Below are positions 1 through 11,219 of a stretch of DNA of 64,000 nt, one piece after another. This DNA comes from Echinarachnius parma. Lineage: Eukaryota; Echinodermata; Echinoidea; Clypeasteroida; Echinarachniidae. The notes below the pieces were generated by a model. The model was not told the DNA's origin and did no database searches. It saw nothing but the letters and a program-made list of their open reading frames with translations. Each line of letters starts with the position of its first letter. Position 1 is the stretch's first letter. The stretch is from assembly GCA_037951105.1 (NCBI GenBank), contig JBAMJV010003058.1:28501-92500 (forward strand), read 5' to 3'. A program made the translations under genes and the position numbers.

Positions 1-1605
1 TCCCAACATCAATTTTACAACCTTTAACCAACCTCTTAATTTGCTACCAGTTCCAACATCGGCGCGATATTAGCCCGACGTCATATTTGAGATCTCTTAT
101 TCATGTCGGATTAATGACATGGGCACGACATTAATTTAATGACCATTTGCCGACTTGTTCCATTGATAACGGTTTTGACATCGACAGGATAATGGTTTGA
201 CGTCATATTTCAGATGTCTAATTAATTACATCGGCCCGACATCAAATTAACAACCATTTATTATAACGACCTCTTAATTTGCTAGAGCTCTATCATCGGC
301 ACACTGTCGAACCGACGCCATATTTTAGATGTCATATTTATGACGGATTAATGGCAGGACATTAATTTTACCATTTGCCGACTTGTTCCGTTGCTGAAGG
401 TTCTGTCTTCGACGGAATATAAGTTTGCCGTCATAGTATAGATGTTTAATAAATTACATCGGGCTGACATCAAACTAAACACCATTTACAGAACTATTAA
501 ATTGCTAACAAGTTCTAACATCGGCACAATATCGGAACGGCATCAAATTTGGGGTCTCATATATTCATGACGCAGTATTGACATGGGCGCAACATCGATT
601 TGATGACCATTTGCCTACTTGTTTTATTGCTGCCAATTCTGACAGCGGCAAGATATCGGTGTGACGTTATAATTGAGATATCATATTGAGGTCCAATTAA
701 AAACATTGGCCCTGCATTAATTTCACAACCATGTACCGACCTCTTATTTTGCTACCAGATCCAACATCATCACAATATCGGACTGACGTCTTAATAGAGA
801 TGTCATATTTATGTAGGAGTAATGACATCCGCCCGACATCTATTTAACAACCTTTCACCCTCCTTGAAAATTGCTATAAGTTCCGACATCTGTGCGGTAT
901 AGGCCCAAAGTTGTATTTGAGTTGTCATATTTCTGTTCAATTAATAACATTGGCCCAACATAAATTTCACAACGTTTTACCGACCTCTTAAATTACTACC
1001 AGTTCCAACATCGGGGCGATAGAAGGCCGATTTTATATTTGAGATGTCATATTCATGTCGAATTATTGACATCGGCACAACATCCATTTAACATCTATTT
1101 AATGATTAGTTACATTGGTGTCATTTATGACATCGGCAGGATATCGCTTTAGCGTCATAATTGAGATGTCATATGTATGTCCAATAAAAAACATTGGTCC
1201 GACATCAATGTTACAATGTTATTTACCGACCTCTTTAATTGCTACCAGTTCCAACATCGGCGCGAAATTATCCCGACGTCATATTAGAGATGTCAGAATA
1301 TTGACATAGGCTGAACATAGGCTGAACATAGGCTGAACATCGATTTCATGACTCTTAAATTGGTATCAGTTTCGGCATTGGTGCGATTTTAGCGCGACGT
1401 TTTATTTGAGACGTATTTTTTCGTCAGCTTTATGACATCGGCACGACATTCAACTACAACCATTTTCCGACTTATTTAATTTTCAAAACCTCAAACTTAA
1501 ATTCGACGTTGGCGAAATGTTGGCGCGACGTCTGTTTGCCGACCACGATCTTGCCGACGACCTGCCGACACCGGTCCGACGTCAGTTAGCTAGCTGGGTA
1601 CTTAT
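1..1605. repeat. Degenerate ~120-bp tandem array
   Basis: A module built around phrases such as CGACCTCTTAATTTGCTACCAG, GACATCGGC and CGACGTCATATTTGAGATG recurs about every 120 bp (near 31, 153, 271, 383, 497, 617, 741, 862, 984, 1107, 1230 and 1351). The copies are strongly diverged. The array ends in a GACGTCAG..AGCTAGCTGGGT unit around 1573-1602, the same phrase that ends the next array at about 3133-3155. No coding region is credible here. It looks like an old minisatellite/satellite, possibly internal to a larger mobile element. Confidence 0.8.
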
Positions 1606-2120
1606 AATATTTTTGTTAACTTGCTTTGAGAATCTCTAATGAATTGCATTTCGTTTAATCGATTACAAACATTAGTAATTCAAAAGTAAAGAAAAAGAAG
1701 TATTGCTATCGGGCAATTCATGATCGATTATAAGCGATCGTAAGTGAAATGAAAATTTTCGATTTTTGGAATCATTTATATTAAAAAATATACTTGTGTC
1801 ATGTCCTTGCTGCTGTATATAATTTATAAAGATATATAAGAATATAAATAACACATGTAAATAGTGTTATGAATATAATTTGAAGGTGGATTATTTCAGA
1901 TTCAACGCTCTGAAATTACTAACCATTACAAAACATACATGCTAAGAAGAGGTGTATATATATTATACCGATTGCGACATGTGTTTGTAGGACGATAGGA
2001 TGATAGGTTAGGATTAGGCAATAGGACGGTGTAGGAATAGGATATGTATACAATTATGATTTATGAATGTGTGTAAAGGTTAAACAAAGTACATGGAGCA
2101 AACGTGGAATCTATGCATGT
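1606..2120. other. AT-rich spacer
   Basis: AT-rich sequence between the two tandem arrays. The only open frames are short, with no recognisable product and no clear repeat structure. Nothing else is supported. Confidence 0.5.
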
Positions 2121-2124
2121 CTTC

Positions 2125-3160
2125 ACATTTCTTTTTACGTTTTGATGTTGGTCCTACGTTGGCCATTTGACATTGGGCCATTGTCAAATTGTGATCTTGG
2201 TCCAGCATCAGAAAATGACGTTGGGCCAATGTTGGGTTAGCGGACATTCAAACGTCGGGCGAACGTCAAGATTTGATGTTGGGCAAACGTCAAGATTTGA
2301 TGTTGGGCCAACAATAAACAATAACGTTGGGCTAATGTCGGGCTGGCGGACATTTTAATGTCGGGCCAACGTCAGAATTTGATGTTGGACCAACTTCAGG
2401 ATTTGATATTGGGCCATTGGCGGAAATTGACGTTGGGCCAACATCACAGAATGATGTCGTGACAATGTTCGGCTAGCGGACATTTTAACCTCGAGCCGAC
2501 ATCATAATGTTATGTTGGTCCAATGTCATGAGTTGATGTTGGGCCATTGTCGGAAATTGACGTTATGCCAAAATCATAAAATTACATAGTGACGATGTTG
2601 GGCTGGCGGACATTTTAACGTCGAGCCCACATCAAAATTTGATATCTGTCCTATGTCTGGATTCGGTGTTGGGCCATTGTCGGAAATTGACATTGGCTCA
2701 ACATCACAGAATGATGTCATGACAATGTTGGGCTAGTGGACATTTTAACGTCGAGCCCACATCAGAATTTGATATCTGTCCTATGTCTGGATTCGGTGTT
2801 GGGCCATTGTCGGAAATTGACATTTGCTCGACATCACAAAATGATGTTGGGACAATGTTGGGCTGGCGGACATTTTAACGTCGGCCCAACGTCAGAACTT
2901 GATGTTCTTTCAACTTCAGGAATCGATGTTGGGCCTACGTTAGAACTGACATTGGGCCATTGTCAATCATTGATGTTGGGCCGAAATCGCTAAATGACGT
3001 TGGGCCAGCATTAAAAAACGACGCCGAGCTGATGCTGGGCTGGCGGACATTTTAACGTCTCGGTGACGTCGCATGTCGCATGTTGGCCCAACGTCCCCTT
3101 ACAACGAAAATGACATCGGCCCAACGTTGGCACGACGTCAGGTGGCTAGCTGGGTTCTTA
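2125..3160. repeat. ~130-bp higher-order tandem array of ~26-bp TGATGTTGGGCCAACGTCA-like units
   Basis: Short units resembling TGATGTTGGGCCAACGTCA alternate with a marker GCGGACATTTTAACGTCG that recurs near 2240, 2346, 2476, 2606, 2737, 2866 and 3042, a spacing of about 130 bp in most steps. Many units are near-palindromic (TTGGGCCAA, ACGTTGGC). The array ends in GACGTCAGGTGGCTAGCTGGGT, as does the 1-1605 array. Apparent short ORFs in it are repeat translations. Confidence 0.8.
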
Positions 3161-3890
3161 CCCTTATACGAGCCCTTTTGAGCATGCCTGGGATATCCTA
3201 GCTCGAGTCATCAATGGCAGAGGCAACTTTCTCCATACTCAACAATATATATTCGGGCTCTGACCAAAGAGAGGGACGAGCAGTCCTTTGACAGCGTCAA
3301 AAAGCTCGATGACAGCATCCTGCGACGTCTTCAGCAGGGGTCAGGGGTCATATTCGATATAAGTGTCTAATGACTGATAGACATTTGAATGTTGAACATT
3401 TTCATGAAAACAAATCCACTCCAACATTAGTTGAATGCTGACCAAAGATGTAAATTGTAACAAAATCCTTAATACTGATGTTGTTTTGCCCCCCCTTTTT
3501 TTAAAAACCGTTAATGTACACTTTGCGAAGGATATTGTACATTATTTCATTATGATATGATTTTAAGAACTTGATAAATAACTTATTGCGGTCATATATA
3601 CCATACCTATCATAAATAATTCACAGTGACATATTTAACTTCGTATACAGTTGAACAAAAATACTTCCAACTATATGGGCAACAGTGTATCCATACTGAA
3701 TGCATTTCCTGCAACACTTCCTTGAAGAAGGGGGTGCTAAGGGGGTGCTAAGGGGGCTACCCCCCTCCATACGAATCAGATTGAAATATAACCATATTGT
3801 ATATATTCTACAACATTAGCATACAAATAGAGGTTGAATATAGTACAATTATCAAATATTATTTAACTCTCTTTTAAGGTAAGTTCAAAA
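3161..3890. other. Spacer containing a recurrent TRIM-flank motif block
   Basis: No gene is seen. Positions 3690-3770 carry a block (TGAATGCATTTCCTGCAACA, then a G-run/C-run pair around GGGGGCTACCCCCC) that also appears near 17980, 18295, 38285, 38600 and 55060, always upstream of a TRIM promoter or promoter relic. It appears to be part of the duplicated TRIM unit rather than an independent gene. Confidence 0.55.
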
Positions 3891-3894
3891 TGTT

Positions 3895-4360
3895 AATTTG
3901 TAGGGAAACCCTCTCCCAAATTCATACCTATTCACCAGAGCGTATGCGATTATTTTGCTCTTTATACAAATATGTCTTTGTTTCTTCCTTTTTGCCTTCC
4001 CAAACGGAAGCTGTGTATGGTAATTACAATTTTGATGTTAGATCGAATACGTGCATCTTAGCCGGTCAGTGGTACACTACAACAAACATGATAATTTAAG
4101 CAGTAACTACTCCGCGTGTGTCTTTATGCTACATTGCAAAATTGTGAGGAAAATTAACCGTATAACTTTAGAAAACCTTTCTCTATCTAATTTTGGAGGG
4201 TTTCAAAAGCTGCGACATCATCTTATCTGTGGATACTATTACAACCAAATCAGAGCATTACTTTGACATAGAAGGAAGTGGTTTTTGATAAGAAGAGAGA
4301 CTGCAACAAGTTAGAGCCCTACACCAAAGTTGTTTTTGTGCTTCAATAAGCTTGGAATAT
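3895..4360 (+). promoter_or_regulatory. TRIM-A promoter region and noncoding first exon
   Basis: This block aligns by eye with the region upstream of TRIM-D (56570-57017): a GCGATTATTTTGCTCTTTATA core with a TATA-like TATACAAA at 3963-3970, then a pyrimidine-rich stretch and GGAAGCTGTGTATGGTAAT. The block ends in GGAATAT followed by the donor GTGAGT (GT at 4361-4362). The paralogues end in GGAATAG/GTGAGT, so the last exonic base here is T instead of G. The transcription start is inferred to lie shortly after the TATA-like site. No upstream coding sequence is convincing. Confidence 0.55.
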
Positions 4361-4700
4361 GTGAGTTTTCTTAATCTTTATAGTGAACATGTTACTATGA
4401 GGAACTACATTCAATATTTATATTATAATATTTCTGATTAGAAATGCGTGCTATGGATTGCAATAATCTTCGGCAACATATCAATTGAATATCTACATAT
4501 ACATGTATATGTTTTTTCTGGGGTGAAATGCATACTAATTCATAATAATATAATTAATTTTGATAATACTGTTCTCATATTTGACAGGTAGATTAGCTCG
4601 TAGGAATGTTTTTAGTTTTATCTATGACAAACATTTCTATCAAACAATCATCACTTATGAACTTTTTCCTTTTAATCTTTATGTGCCTTTTTTTTACAGA
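4361..4700 (+). other. TRIM-A 5' UTR intron
   Basis: Predicted intron from donor GTGAGT at 4361 to the polypyrimidine acceptor ending TTTTTTACAG at about 4699, four bases before the ATG. An internal TTTGACAG/GTAGAT junction at 4587/4588 is an acceptor abutting a donor. The same AG/GT junction is conserved in genes B, C and D (there as CAG/GTAAAT) and could be a recursive splice site or an alternative acceptor. Confidence 0.5.
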
Positions 4701-4703
4701 GCC

Positions 4704-6530
4704 ATGGCAAGTAAGGATACTGCAGTTACTCAAAGTTTGGAATGCTGCCTATGCTTCGACTATTTCAACGAACCTAAGTTCCTGAGTTGTGGGCACACCT
4801 TTTGTAAGGAATGTTTGGACAACCTCTACAGATGTCATCCACAACAAAACCAGCTCTCTTGTCCGATTTGTCGTCAGATTACTAATATTAACAATGGAGA
4901 CATTTCTAAACTACAAAGTAACGTTCTCATTAATTATATGGTTGAGGATGTGAAATCCGCCGAAAGAAGCTGCACTGTCTGTGAAGCAAAATCTTTTGCC
5001 AAACAAATCTGCGAACAGTGTGACGAGTACATGTGTGACCCCTGCACAGCGGCTCATGGGAACTTTAAGAAGAACACAAAACATGACGTGGTTAGCATGG
5101 ACGATGTCAAGAGGGGGATGGTCAAAGTGAAGCATTTTTGTACGAAGCATCCAGAGGAAGAGAAGCTGTATGTCTGTACATTGTGTAACGTATCCATCTG
5201 CTTCAGATGTCGCGTGATTGACCACGGCAAAGCGAGTCACGAGATCAAAGAGGTGGCTGACTACAAGAAAACAATCCAGAAGCAAATCCAATCCCTTCAG
5301 ACAAAAGCTACAACTAAAATTGTGACAATCGAGGCACACGCAGAGTTAGTAAAGGAACAGAAAGCAGTTGTTGAGTTGGAACTTGATCAGAGGATAGCTG
5401 AGATCAACCAATCGTATGAAGAATTAGTGAAGCATCTCACGAGGCAACGCAATGATCTCATCGACCGATGCAAACAAGCAAAGGCTTCTCACATCGCACA
5501 ACTAGCGGAGATCAAGGAATCCGATGACATAAAGATGTGTTGCATTCGAAGTACATCTGAGCTAGTCGGCAATGGTATCAAGGCATTGCTAGAGGGGCAG
5601 AAACTGGCTGTACATAACACCATTTGTTGTGATTTGGAGAAAATGTTGGATGAAAGTAATCCTGATGCCACACAGCCCAAATCCATAGCTGACCGTGCAA
5701 AAGGGGTGAAATTCACCAAGAGCAATACTCCAACAAGTATGGGTGATTTGCAGTTTTCTGTCTGGCAGCTTGAGGAGGTGAACGCATTTCCACTCTCACA
5801 TGGCCATCCACGGGATGCAGTACCATTGCCTGATGGACGGGTGGCCGTTGGTTATTACATGGGGAAAGCGATTGAGATGTTCACTGTTGATGGGCCGCAG
5901 GAAACCGTGCTGAAGGGTGTGAAGGTACGCTGTGCATCTGTCTTGTCTGATCGTCGATATGTTGTAGGAGATACTGGTAACAATATCACACTGTACACAC
6001 AGGCATGGGAGAGGCTCAATGTTCAGTTCAACACACTCTCAATTAGGAATAGAGGACTAGGGGGCATGTGTGTAAACAGTGATGACAACATCTACGTTTT
6101 TTATAGTAAGACAAAGAAGATTGTTGCATTCCGACCAAAAGGTGGTGCGCCACATCGGGAGATACTGTGCCACGGACATGAGCCTTGGGAAATATGTCAC
6201 ATGAATCACAGCAGAAGGCTGGTAGTGTGTGATTGGTTTAAGTCAGGCAGGGTCATTGATGACACGGATGAGGAAGGCGCCATCCTTCATCATATCCAGT
6301 TGGATAGTCAGAATACACGCATTGCTGTCCTGAATGATGATAGCATACTGATTGCACGCGAGAAGGATGATCTGCTGAGTATTGAGCTGTACACAAAGGA
6401 CCTGAAGAGAATCAGAACAGTCTTGGGGGAATTTCTTCTGGCAGACAAAATGCGAAAATTGGTTGCTTTGCCCTCTGGACAGTTTGTAGTAGTATCATAT
6501 GAAAAATTCGTTGTCTTCCGGAAAATCTAA
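4704..6530 (+). CDS. TRIM-A: RING/B-box/coiled-coil/NHL-like E3 ubiquitin ligase
   Basis: Encodes 608 aa. I chose the ATG at 4704 (GCCATGGCA, strong Kozak context) because a splice acceptor ends just upstream and paralogues B and C start with the same MAS. The longer open frame from 4560 lies in the intron. The C3HC4 RING uses C14, C17, C29, H31, C34, C37, C53 and C56. B-box 1 spans about 88-130 (C90, C93, C103, C106, C111, C114, H118, H127) and B-box 2 about 143-182 (C146, H149, C158, C161, C166, C169, H174, H179). A coiled coil fills about 185-330 and an NHL/six-bladed-propeller-like domain about 354-608. By family knowledge the RING transfers ubiquitin and the propeller binds substrate or RNA. 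There is no signal peptide or membrane segment, so it is probably cytoplasmic. The CDS is a single exon. Closest relatives are likely TRIM2/3/45/56/71-type proteins; exact orthology is not resolvable here. Confidence 0.93.
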   Translation: MASKDTAVTQSLECCLCFDYFNEPKFLSCGHTFCKECLDNLYRCHPQQNQLSCPICRQITNINNGDISKLQSNVLINYMVEDVKSAERSCTVCEAKSFAKQICEQCDEYMCDPCTAAHGNFKKNTKHDVVSMDDVKRGMVKVKHFCTKHPEEEKLYVCTLCNVSICFRCRVIDHGKASHEIKEVADYKKTIQKQIQSLQTKATTKIVTIEAHAELVKEQKAVVELELDQRIAEINQSYEELVKHLTRQRNDLIDRCKQAKASHIAQLAEIKESDDIKMCCIRSTSELVGNGIKALLEGQKLAVHNTICCDLEKMLDESNPDATQPKSIADRAKGVKFTKSNTPTSMGDLQFSVWQLEEVNAFPLSHGHPRDAVPLPDGRVAVGYYMGKAIEMFTVDGPQETVLKGVKVRCASVLSDRRYVVGDTGNNITLYTQAWERLNVQFNTLSIRNRGLGGMCVNSDDNIYVFYSKTKKIVAFRPKGGAPHREILCHGHEPWEICHMNHSRRLVVCDWFKSGRVIDDTDEEGAILHHIQLDSQNTRIAVLNDDSILIAREKDDLLSIELYTKDLKRIRTVLGEFLLADKMRKLVALPSGQFVVVSYEKFVVFRKI

Positions 6531-6597
6531 ACATCACAATGGATCAGGCCCGTCGGAGCCGCTACGGTTAGTACGGATCTGACCGTACCACTTTTCA

Positions 6598-6710
6598 GCC
6601 AAAAGAAAAAAGAGGAAAAAAGAGAGAGAGGGAGAATAAAAGAGAAGAGAAAGGAAGGAGGGAGAGGGAGAAGAAAAGAAAAGAGTAAAGAAGAGAGAAG
6701 GTGGGAGGAT
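6598..6710. repeat. Purine-rich low-complexity tract
   Basis: A nearly uninterrupted A/G tract (AGAAAAAAGAGGAAAAAAG type) in the presumed TRIM-A 3' UTR. It is simple sequence; minus-strand ORFs over it are artefacts. Confidence 0.7.
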
Positions 6711-6816
6711 GATTGAAAGATGTCATGTAGGCTGATCGTAACCATCTTATGGGGGATTTACTGTATGTCTTTGAAACAGCTCAGTAGTATGTGAAACGTC
6801 ACTATGGATAAATGCA

Positions 6817-6822
6817 AATAAA
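6817..6822 (+). terminator. TRIM-A polyadenylation signal
   Basis: AATAAA about 290 bp after the stop, in the expected place for a 3' UTR end. A purine-rich GA/AG tract (about 6598-6710) lies in the presumed 3' UTR. Confidence 0.5.
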
Positions 6823-7144
6823 GAACAAATGCACAATTTATATAAAAATGAATATTTATATACCAAACCGATTAGAATGCTTAATGTGCGAAATCGGGTG
6901 CCTATAAACGAATTTGAATGTTGATTGAGGTACAGATTTATTGCTCTTCATCCCCAGCGCGAAATTGAATGACGATTGTGCAGTGTTAATTTGAATGAAC
7001 AGGAGTACAAATTTATATGCCTATTAACGAATTTGAATGATCTTAAAGTGAAAATGAATATAGCGAACAGCACGTGAAGAAAAATTGCTTTAATTTGAAT
7101 GATCGAATCGTCAGTTTGGATGCTATGTTGACGAATTTGACCGG

Positions 7145-7468
7145 GAAAACCGATGATAATTGTGGGGCCCCACAATTTTTAAATTTTGAACCAGCCATTA
7201 ATTTGTTAAATATTTGTTAATTATCTCTCTATCTTATCACTATTTCAACAAAATGTCACATGCAAAATATTTTATTTAACATGGTTGAAACCAATGAGTG
7301 TTTACAGAGCGCCCTCTTGAGTTTTAATGGCTCATTTTGTAATGTTTTATTCATTTCGAGCATGGTGGAGTTACAACTATTAGTTTGTAATGTAATGGTG
7401 CAGATTTTGGTTACTAACATTCAGTTTGACCAAAACTGTACTCTCTTTACCAGAACTCAACTATCCCT
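7145..7468 (+). mobile_element. Truncated piggyBac-like MITE (family P1)
   Basis: The right half of the element found whole at 38985-39520, 50457-50966 and 58988-59520. It shares the CACATGCA..ATGGTTGAAACCAATG core and the terminal ACCA.AACT..ACT..CCCT end followed by TTAA (7469-7472). The left half is missing. Confidence 0.65.
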
Positions 7469-7904
7469 TTAAGTCATGATTTCTTTAATTTAGTATTATC
7501 AAATTTCCTTCCAAGGTATGCACCAGATTGTATTATTTCGAGTGAAATTTGCAAATTATAATTTCTCTATTCCGCTTTCTCCCCTTTCTCTATCGCTTTC
7601 CCTATCAATCATAAACAGACGTTTTAATTGTATATACATGTACTGTATCTATTTGTGAGACCCCAAGGAAGAACAGCGGTTTTGTCTTTTTAATTCTGCT
7701 GAATTGGGTCAATCCCCCGTTGCATTTATTGTTGTGATTTCGGAAATAAACAAACAAACAAAATGTATATTTACTCTCAGGATTCATTTGCAAGATGAAC
7801 TTGTTAAATTGACATGTCTTTCACTGTGCGGTGAATCAATGTGTCATATAAGGATTTTCCTCAAAGCAGACAGACAAATATTGCATCCTGGGCAGCATAA
7901 CTGA

Positions 7905-9266
7905 ATCTGCTAGTCCATTGATGAAGTATGAATTATTGCATTCATGTTGGATATTGAATACAATTAAATGAGATTATCATTTTGCAGAGCATTCAGAAAT
8001 CATGAAAAAATAATTAATTCAATCGAACTGTATGATAATAATCTTTCGTGATCACATTATACCGTACAATATTGTACATACTGCATTTACTTAAACAAAT
8101 TTATCATGTTTTTCATCATTATGTATCACAAAGAGATTAGTAAACTTTATGACGTTTTATATCTGAATATGCTCAAAGTCTTATTGCATCTCTCTGCATT
8201 GTACAGTGTACTAGTTATTTGCAAAGATACAACATCTCTGTTATCAATCGTTATCTCATATTTGCACCAAATAACATGGTTATATGTTGTTCTTTGCTCT
8301 CTGTAAGTGCTTGCTATGGAAACTCTTTTCTATTGCTAATCATCATGGTTCCAAGATAAATAAGTTTGCCTATATTTTCACTATTATCAAAACAATTTGC
8401 CTGAAATGTTTATTATATTTAAAATGTATTGTACATTGTATACTTGCTTACGTGCAAACCTGCCACATTTATTTTATTGCTTGTTATCTAAAATGTTCTA
8501 ATGGTTTAAACACTGGAAAAGGAGATAACATTCATCATACATGGGTTAGTATATACTCATGGTATGTGCTTATTACAAATTACAAGTTATATCATCTTGT
8601 TTACCTTGTCTACTAATTATTTTACACTTGCATATGTACAGGAAAAGTAAATATTGCATTAAGAAATATAGTTTGATGCTACAATAATTTCATTATCACA
8701 ATATGCCTGAAAGAATCTAACTATATTAAATTTTGGATTGTTTTTATACACAAACATTTCCATTATTACCTAATGAAACAAGAAAATATAGATATGTATT
8801 ATTATATTCACGCATGTTGTTTTGTTTCATTATGTAAAGCTTACCACACTTTGATGGTAAAACAATACTTTTTAGTGGCCGAATCAAATTGCTGATGGCC
8901 ATGTGTGACTTGGGCCACCGCTTAATAAGATAAGCCCTGTAGGAGGTATTGATGGTACTTGCTTGACAGGGTCGCCATGGAAACAAATTAATGTCTAGCT
9001 CCGATGTATCCATATGCCTTGTAAACATGAATCTTATAATAAATCATTCAATATTGAAACGAATAATTAAAAATGTCATTATCTCTTATGAAATGATTGT
9101 TGTCCTCTTCTTTGAAGTATTAAAATGATGACACAATGATGCAGTTTGATATAATTATAATAAGAATATTGTTGTATACATTTTGATGAATAAATCAGAT
9201 GACAAACATACTTTTGTACATTATAGATTATTTTTGCTGGTATATTTGTATGTGTTTTTGTGCATA

Positions 9267-9319
<53 letters not shown>

Positions 9320-9480
9320 TGTGTTTGTGTGTGTGTGTGGGGGGGTTCTCTGTTTGTGTTTCGTTGTATATGGGTGTGTATGTTTATATATGTGTTTATG
9401 TGCATGTGTATGTGTGTGTGTTTTAATGTGCAGATGTGTATGTGTGTATGTAATTATGTATGTATGTATATGTCATATAT
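7905..9480 (+). repeat. TRIM 3' block, copy A
   Basis: Noncoding block downstream of TRIM-A that recurs after TRIM-B (35895-37460) and TRIM-C (51570-53360), and partially at 14270-15110. Shared landmarks include ATATCTGAATATGCTCAAAG, TGCTTGCTATGGAAACT, GGTTCCAAGATAAATAAGTT, a TAGTGGCC...TTGGGCCACC element (8873-8925) and a terminal (TG)n. It marks the tandem-duplicated unit. The ORFs in it are not conserved. Confidence 0.75.
9265..9440. repeat. (TG)n microsatellite
   Basis: Long TG/CA dinucleotide tract with interruptions. It occupies the same relative position as the TG tracts at 37264-37443 and 53240-53345 in the paralogous 3' blocks. ORFs on both strands here are repeat artefacts. Confidence 0.95.
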
Positions 9481-10473
9481 GAACTTGTGTATGTGGCTGT
9501 GCTTGCACGTGTGTGTTCGTATTTATGATAAAAAGACATGCAAAGCAGAAAACAAATATGCGATAAATTTGTCATATTTAGTAAAATCGTACATGTGTGT
9601 CTTATTTGGCAAGTTGATGTCTGAATACGATGAAGAATAAGGACAGGAAAGTTATATACCAGCCATGTGAAGGGATTCTCTCCAATATTTACCATTAAAA
9701 ACTTTGATCAAATACGTATTTGATCAAAATCTTGAACTTCTAACCCCAAAGCATCAAAATATATTTATTGGATAGTACATTATATTGTATTTACATTTAA
9801 TGCTTTTCGTTAGTGCAAAGTAATAATAATATAATATACTCGATTTATTTATCGCATAATGTGATTAGTCATGCATGTATATTGACCCTCGACCCTACTC
9901 TAACCCTTATCATATTGATATCGCTTAATGCTAAGCCTTTAAAATTAAATTTGGAACTACATTTAGGCAAGATGCGAGTAGAATAAACGGGTATCATTCT
10001 GAACAACGGGAACAGTCAGCAACGCCACCTAGTGTTTGTAACTGAATAGCCGGGACCCTGCACAGAACAATGAGTCATAGCGGGTACAAATATGATGTGC
10101 TGCAACAGACTACTCCACTTATATGTAATGCACATTGTTTACACATGCTGCAGAACTCTCATACAGCACAGGTGAGGGTGGAAAAGGGGGCTTAGGTCCC
10201 CATTAAAAACACAATGCCAACATGTCCCCACCCGCGAATGCGCGATAATCTACTTAAGAAAAAACACCCCCTCTTCCCGAAAATTATTAATAGCAGTTTA
10301 ACACCTTGCCAAAGGCTTGCCGACGTGGCAACAACTCATGTACTTGCGTAGTGATTGTTTTTATAAGGAGCAGGTTAAATGAGTAGCGAAAAAGTAGACA
10401 ATATCTCTAGGGCATCTCTAGGTCTGACGATATCTCTCTTCATGCATGCAGGCAATGTACATACATTTATAAA
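9481..10473. other. AT-rich intergenic spacer
   Basis: No gene is seen. Contains a phrase CGCCACCTAGTGTTTGTAACTG at about 10023 that resembles GCGCCATCTGGTGTTTGTAACTG near 37987 and related copies at 18210, 38520 and 54965, so part of the TRIM-unit spacer is present here as well. Confidence 0.45.
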
Positions 10474-10477
10474 TTAA

Positions 10478-10913
10478 AGGAACTAAAGAATACAACGTAC
10501 TTTGACATTTATTCCATAGTTGATGACTTGTAAAAGAGGTCTGCCGAAAAAAAAACTACATGGAAATAAACACAGTAGTGATTTTAGACTAATTTACTGA
10601 TGCTAAATCTCACTTAGCAGGCAGTTTACGCCCCGCCCACCTTTAGGGTCCAGAATCGGCAGCGTGATTAACATGTGATTAACAATTCATTGGCTTACGT
10701 CATCTACAGAATTTAGTTCATTACTCCGTTCTTTAGATGACGTCACATTTTGGCGATTTAAAAGGGGCGTTTCCAGGACAAGTATATATTCACTAATTAC
10801 CCCAACATTTATTGATTTCATGGGAAATGACTGCCAAATTCTTTTTGTTGAGGAAAAATTACGTATAGAGAGCCTAATTGTGGAAATTAGGCCATCTAGA
10901 CGCTGTAGTTCCT
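10478..10913. mobile_element. piggyBac-like MITE with TTAA flanks (family P4)
   Basis: 436-bp element with ends AGGAACTAAAG and CTGTAGTTCCT (inverted) and TTAA on both sides (10474-10477 and 10914-10917). No coding capacity. Assignment to piggyBac-type movement rests only on the TTAA flanks and the terminal inversion. Confidence 0.65.
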
Positions 10914-10924
10914 TTAAGTACGGT

Positions 10925-11215
10925 ATTAAATAGTGGTTACTCTAGACGATAGTCGATATATCGATCTCATAGGACTGTACAGTAAAACCTGTATAACATG
11001 ATAACACAAGGGAAACCGCAAACAAATGGGGCCTCATTCTCTAGGGAGGTCGCCTTTATAGACTGATTGATACAAAAACAAATAGTTTGCTTTATTTCAA
11101 CGACAACACATGACTGAGGAAGTAAAATTCGTATTTCAGGATACAAGCAAAAACATGTAAGGTAAAGTGAGCATTAGAGAGCCGAGGCCACTACTATGTC
11201 AGGATAAACTAATTA
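10925..11215. other. Spacer with a possible pogo/Tigger-like end remnant
   Basis: ACTGTACAGTAAAACCTGTATAAC near 10975 resembles the CAGTCAAACCTG terminal motif of the element at 45784-47002, and a partial opposite half may be present. Nothing else is recognised. Confidence 0.3.
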
Positions 11216-11219
11216 TTCA

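Noticed and set aside
1-3160. CRISPR-like or centromeric array
   Set aside because: The spacing is regular but the spacers are diverged copies of the repeat itself, and the genome is eukaryotic; a decayed minisatellite explains it.
4560-4703. N-terminal extension of TRIM-A from the upstream ATG
   Set aside because: The stretch spans an intron with TTTGACAG and TTTTTTACAG acceptors and is not conserved as protein in B, C or D.
4911-5339. 142-aa minus-strand ORF inside TRIM-A
   Set aside because: Antisense shadow; similar shadows occur in B and C because the sense protein is conserved.
9079-9640. Cys/Val-rich and Thr/His-rich ORFs over 9180-9480
   Set aside because: They translate a (TG)n microsatellite on both strands; no independent coding signal.
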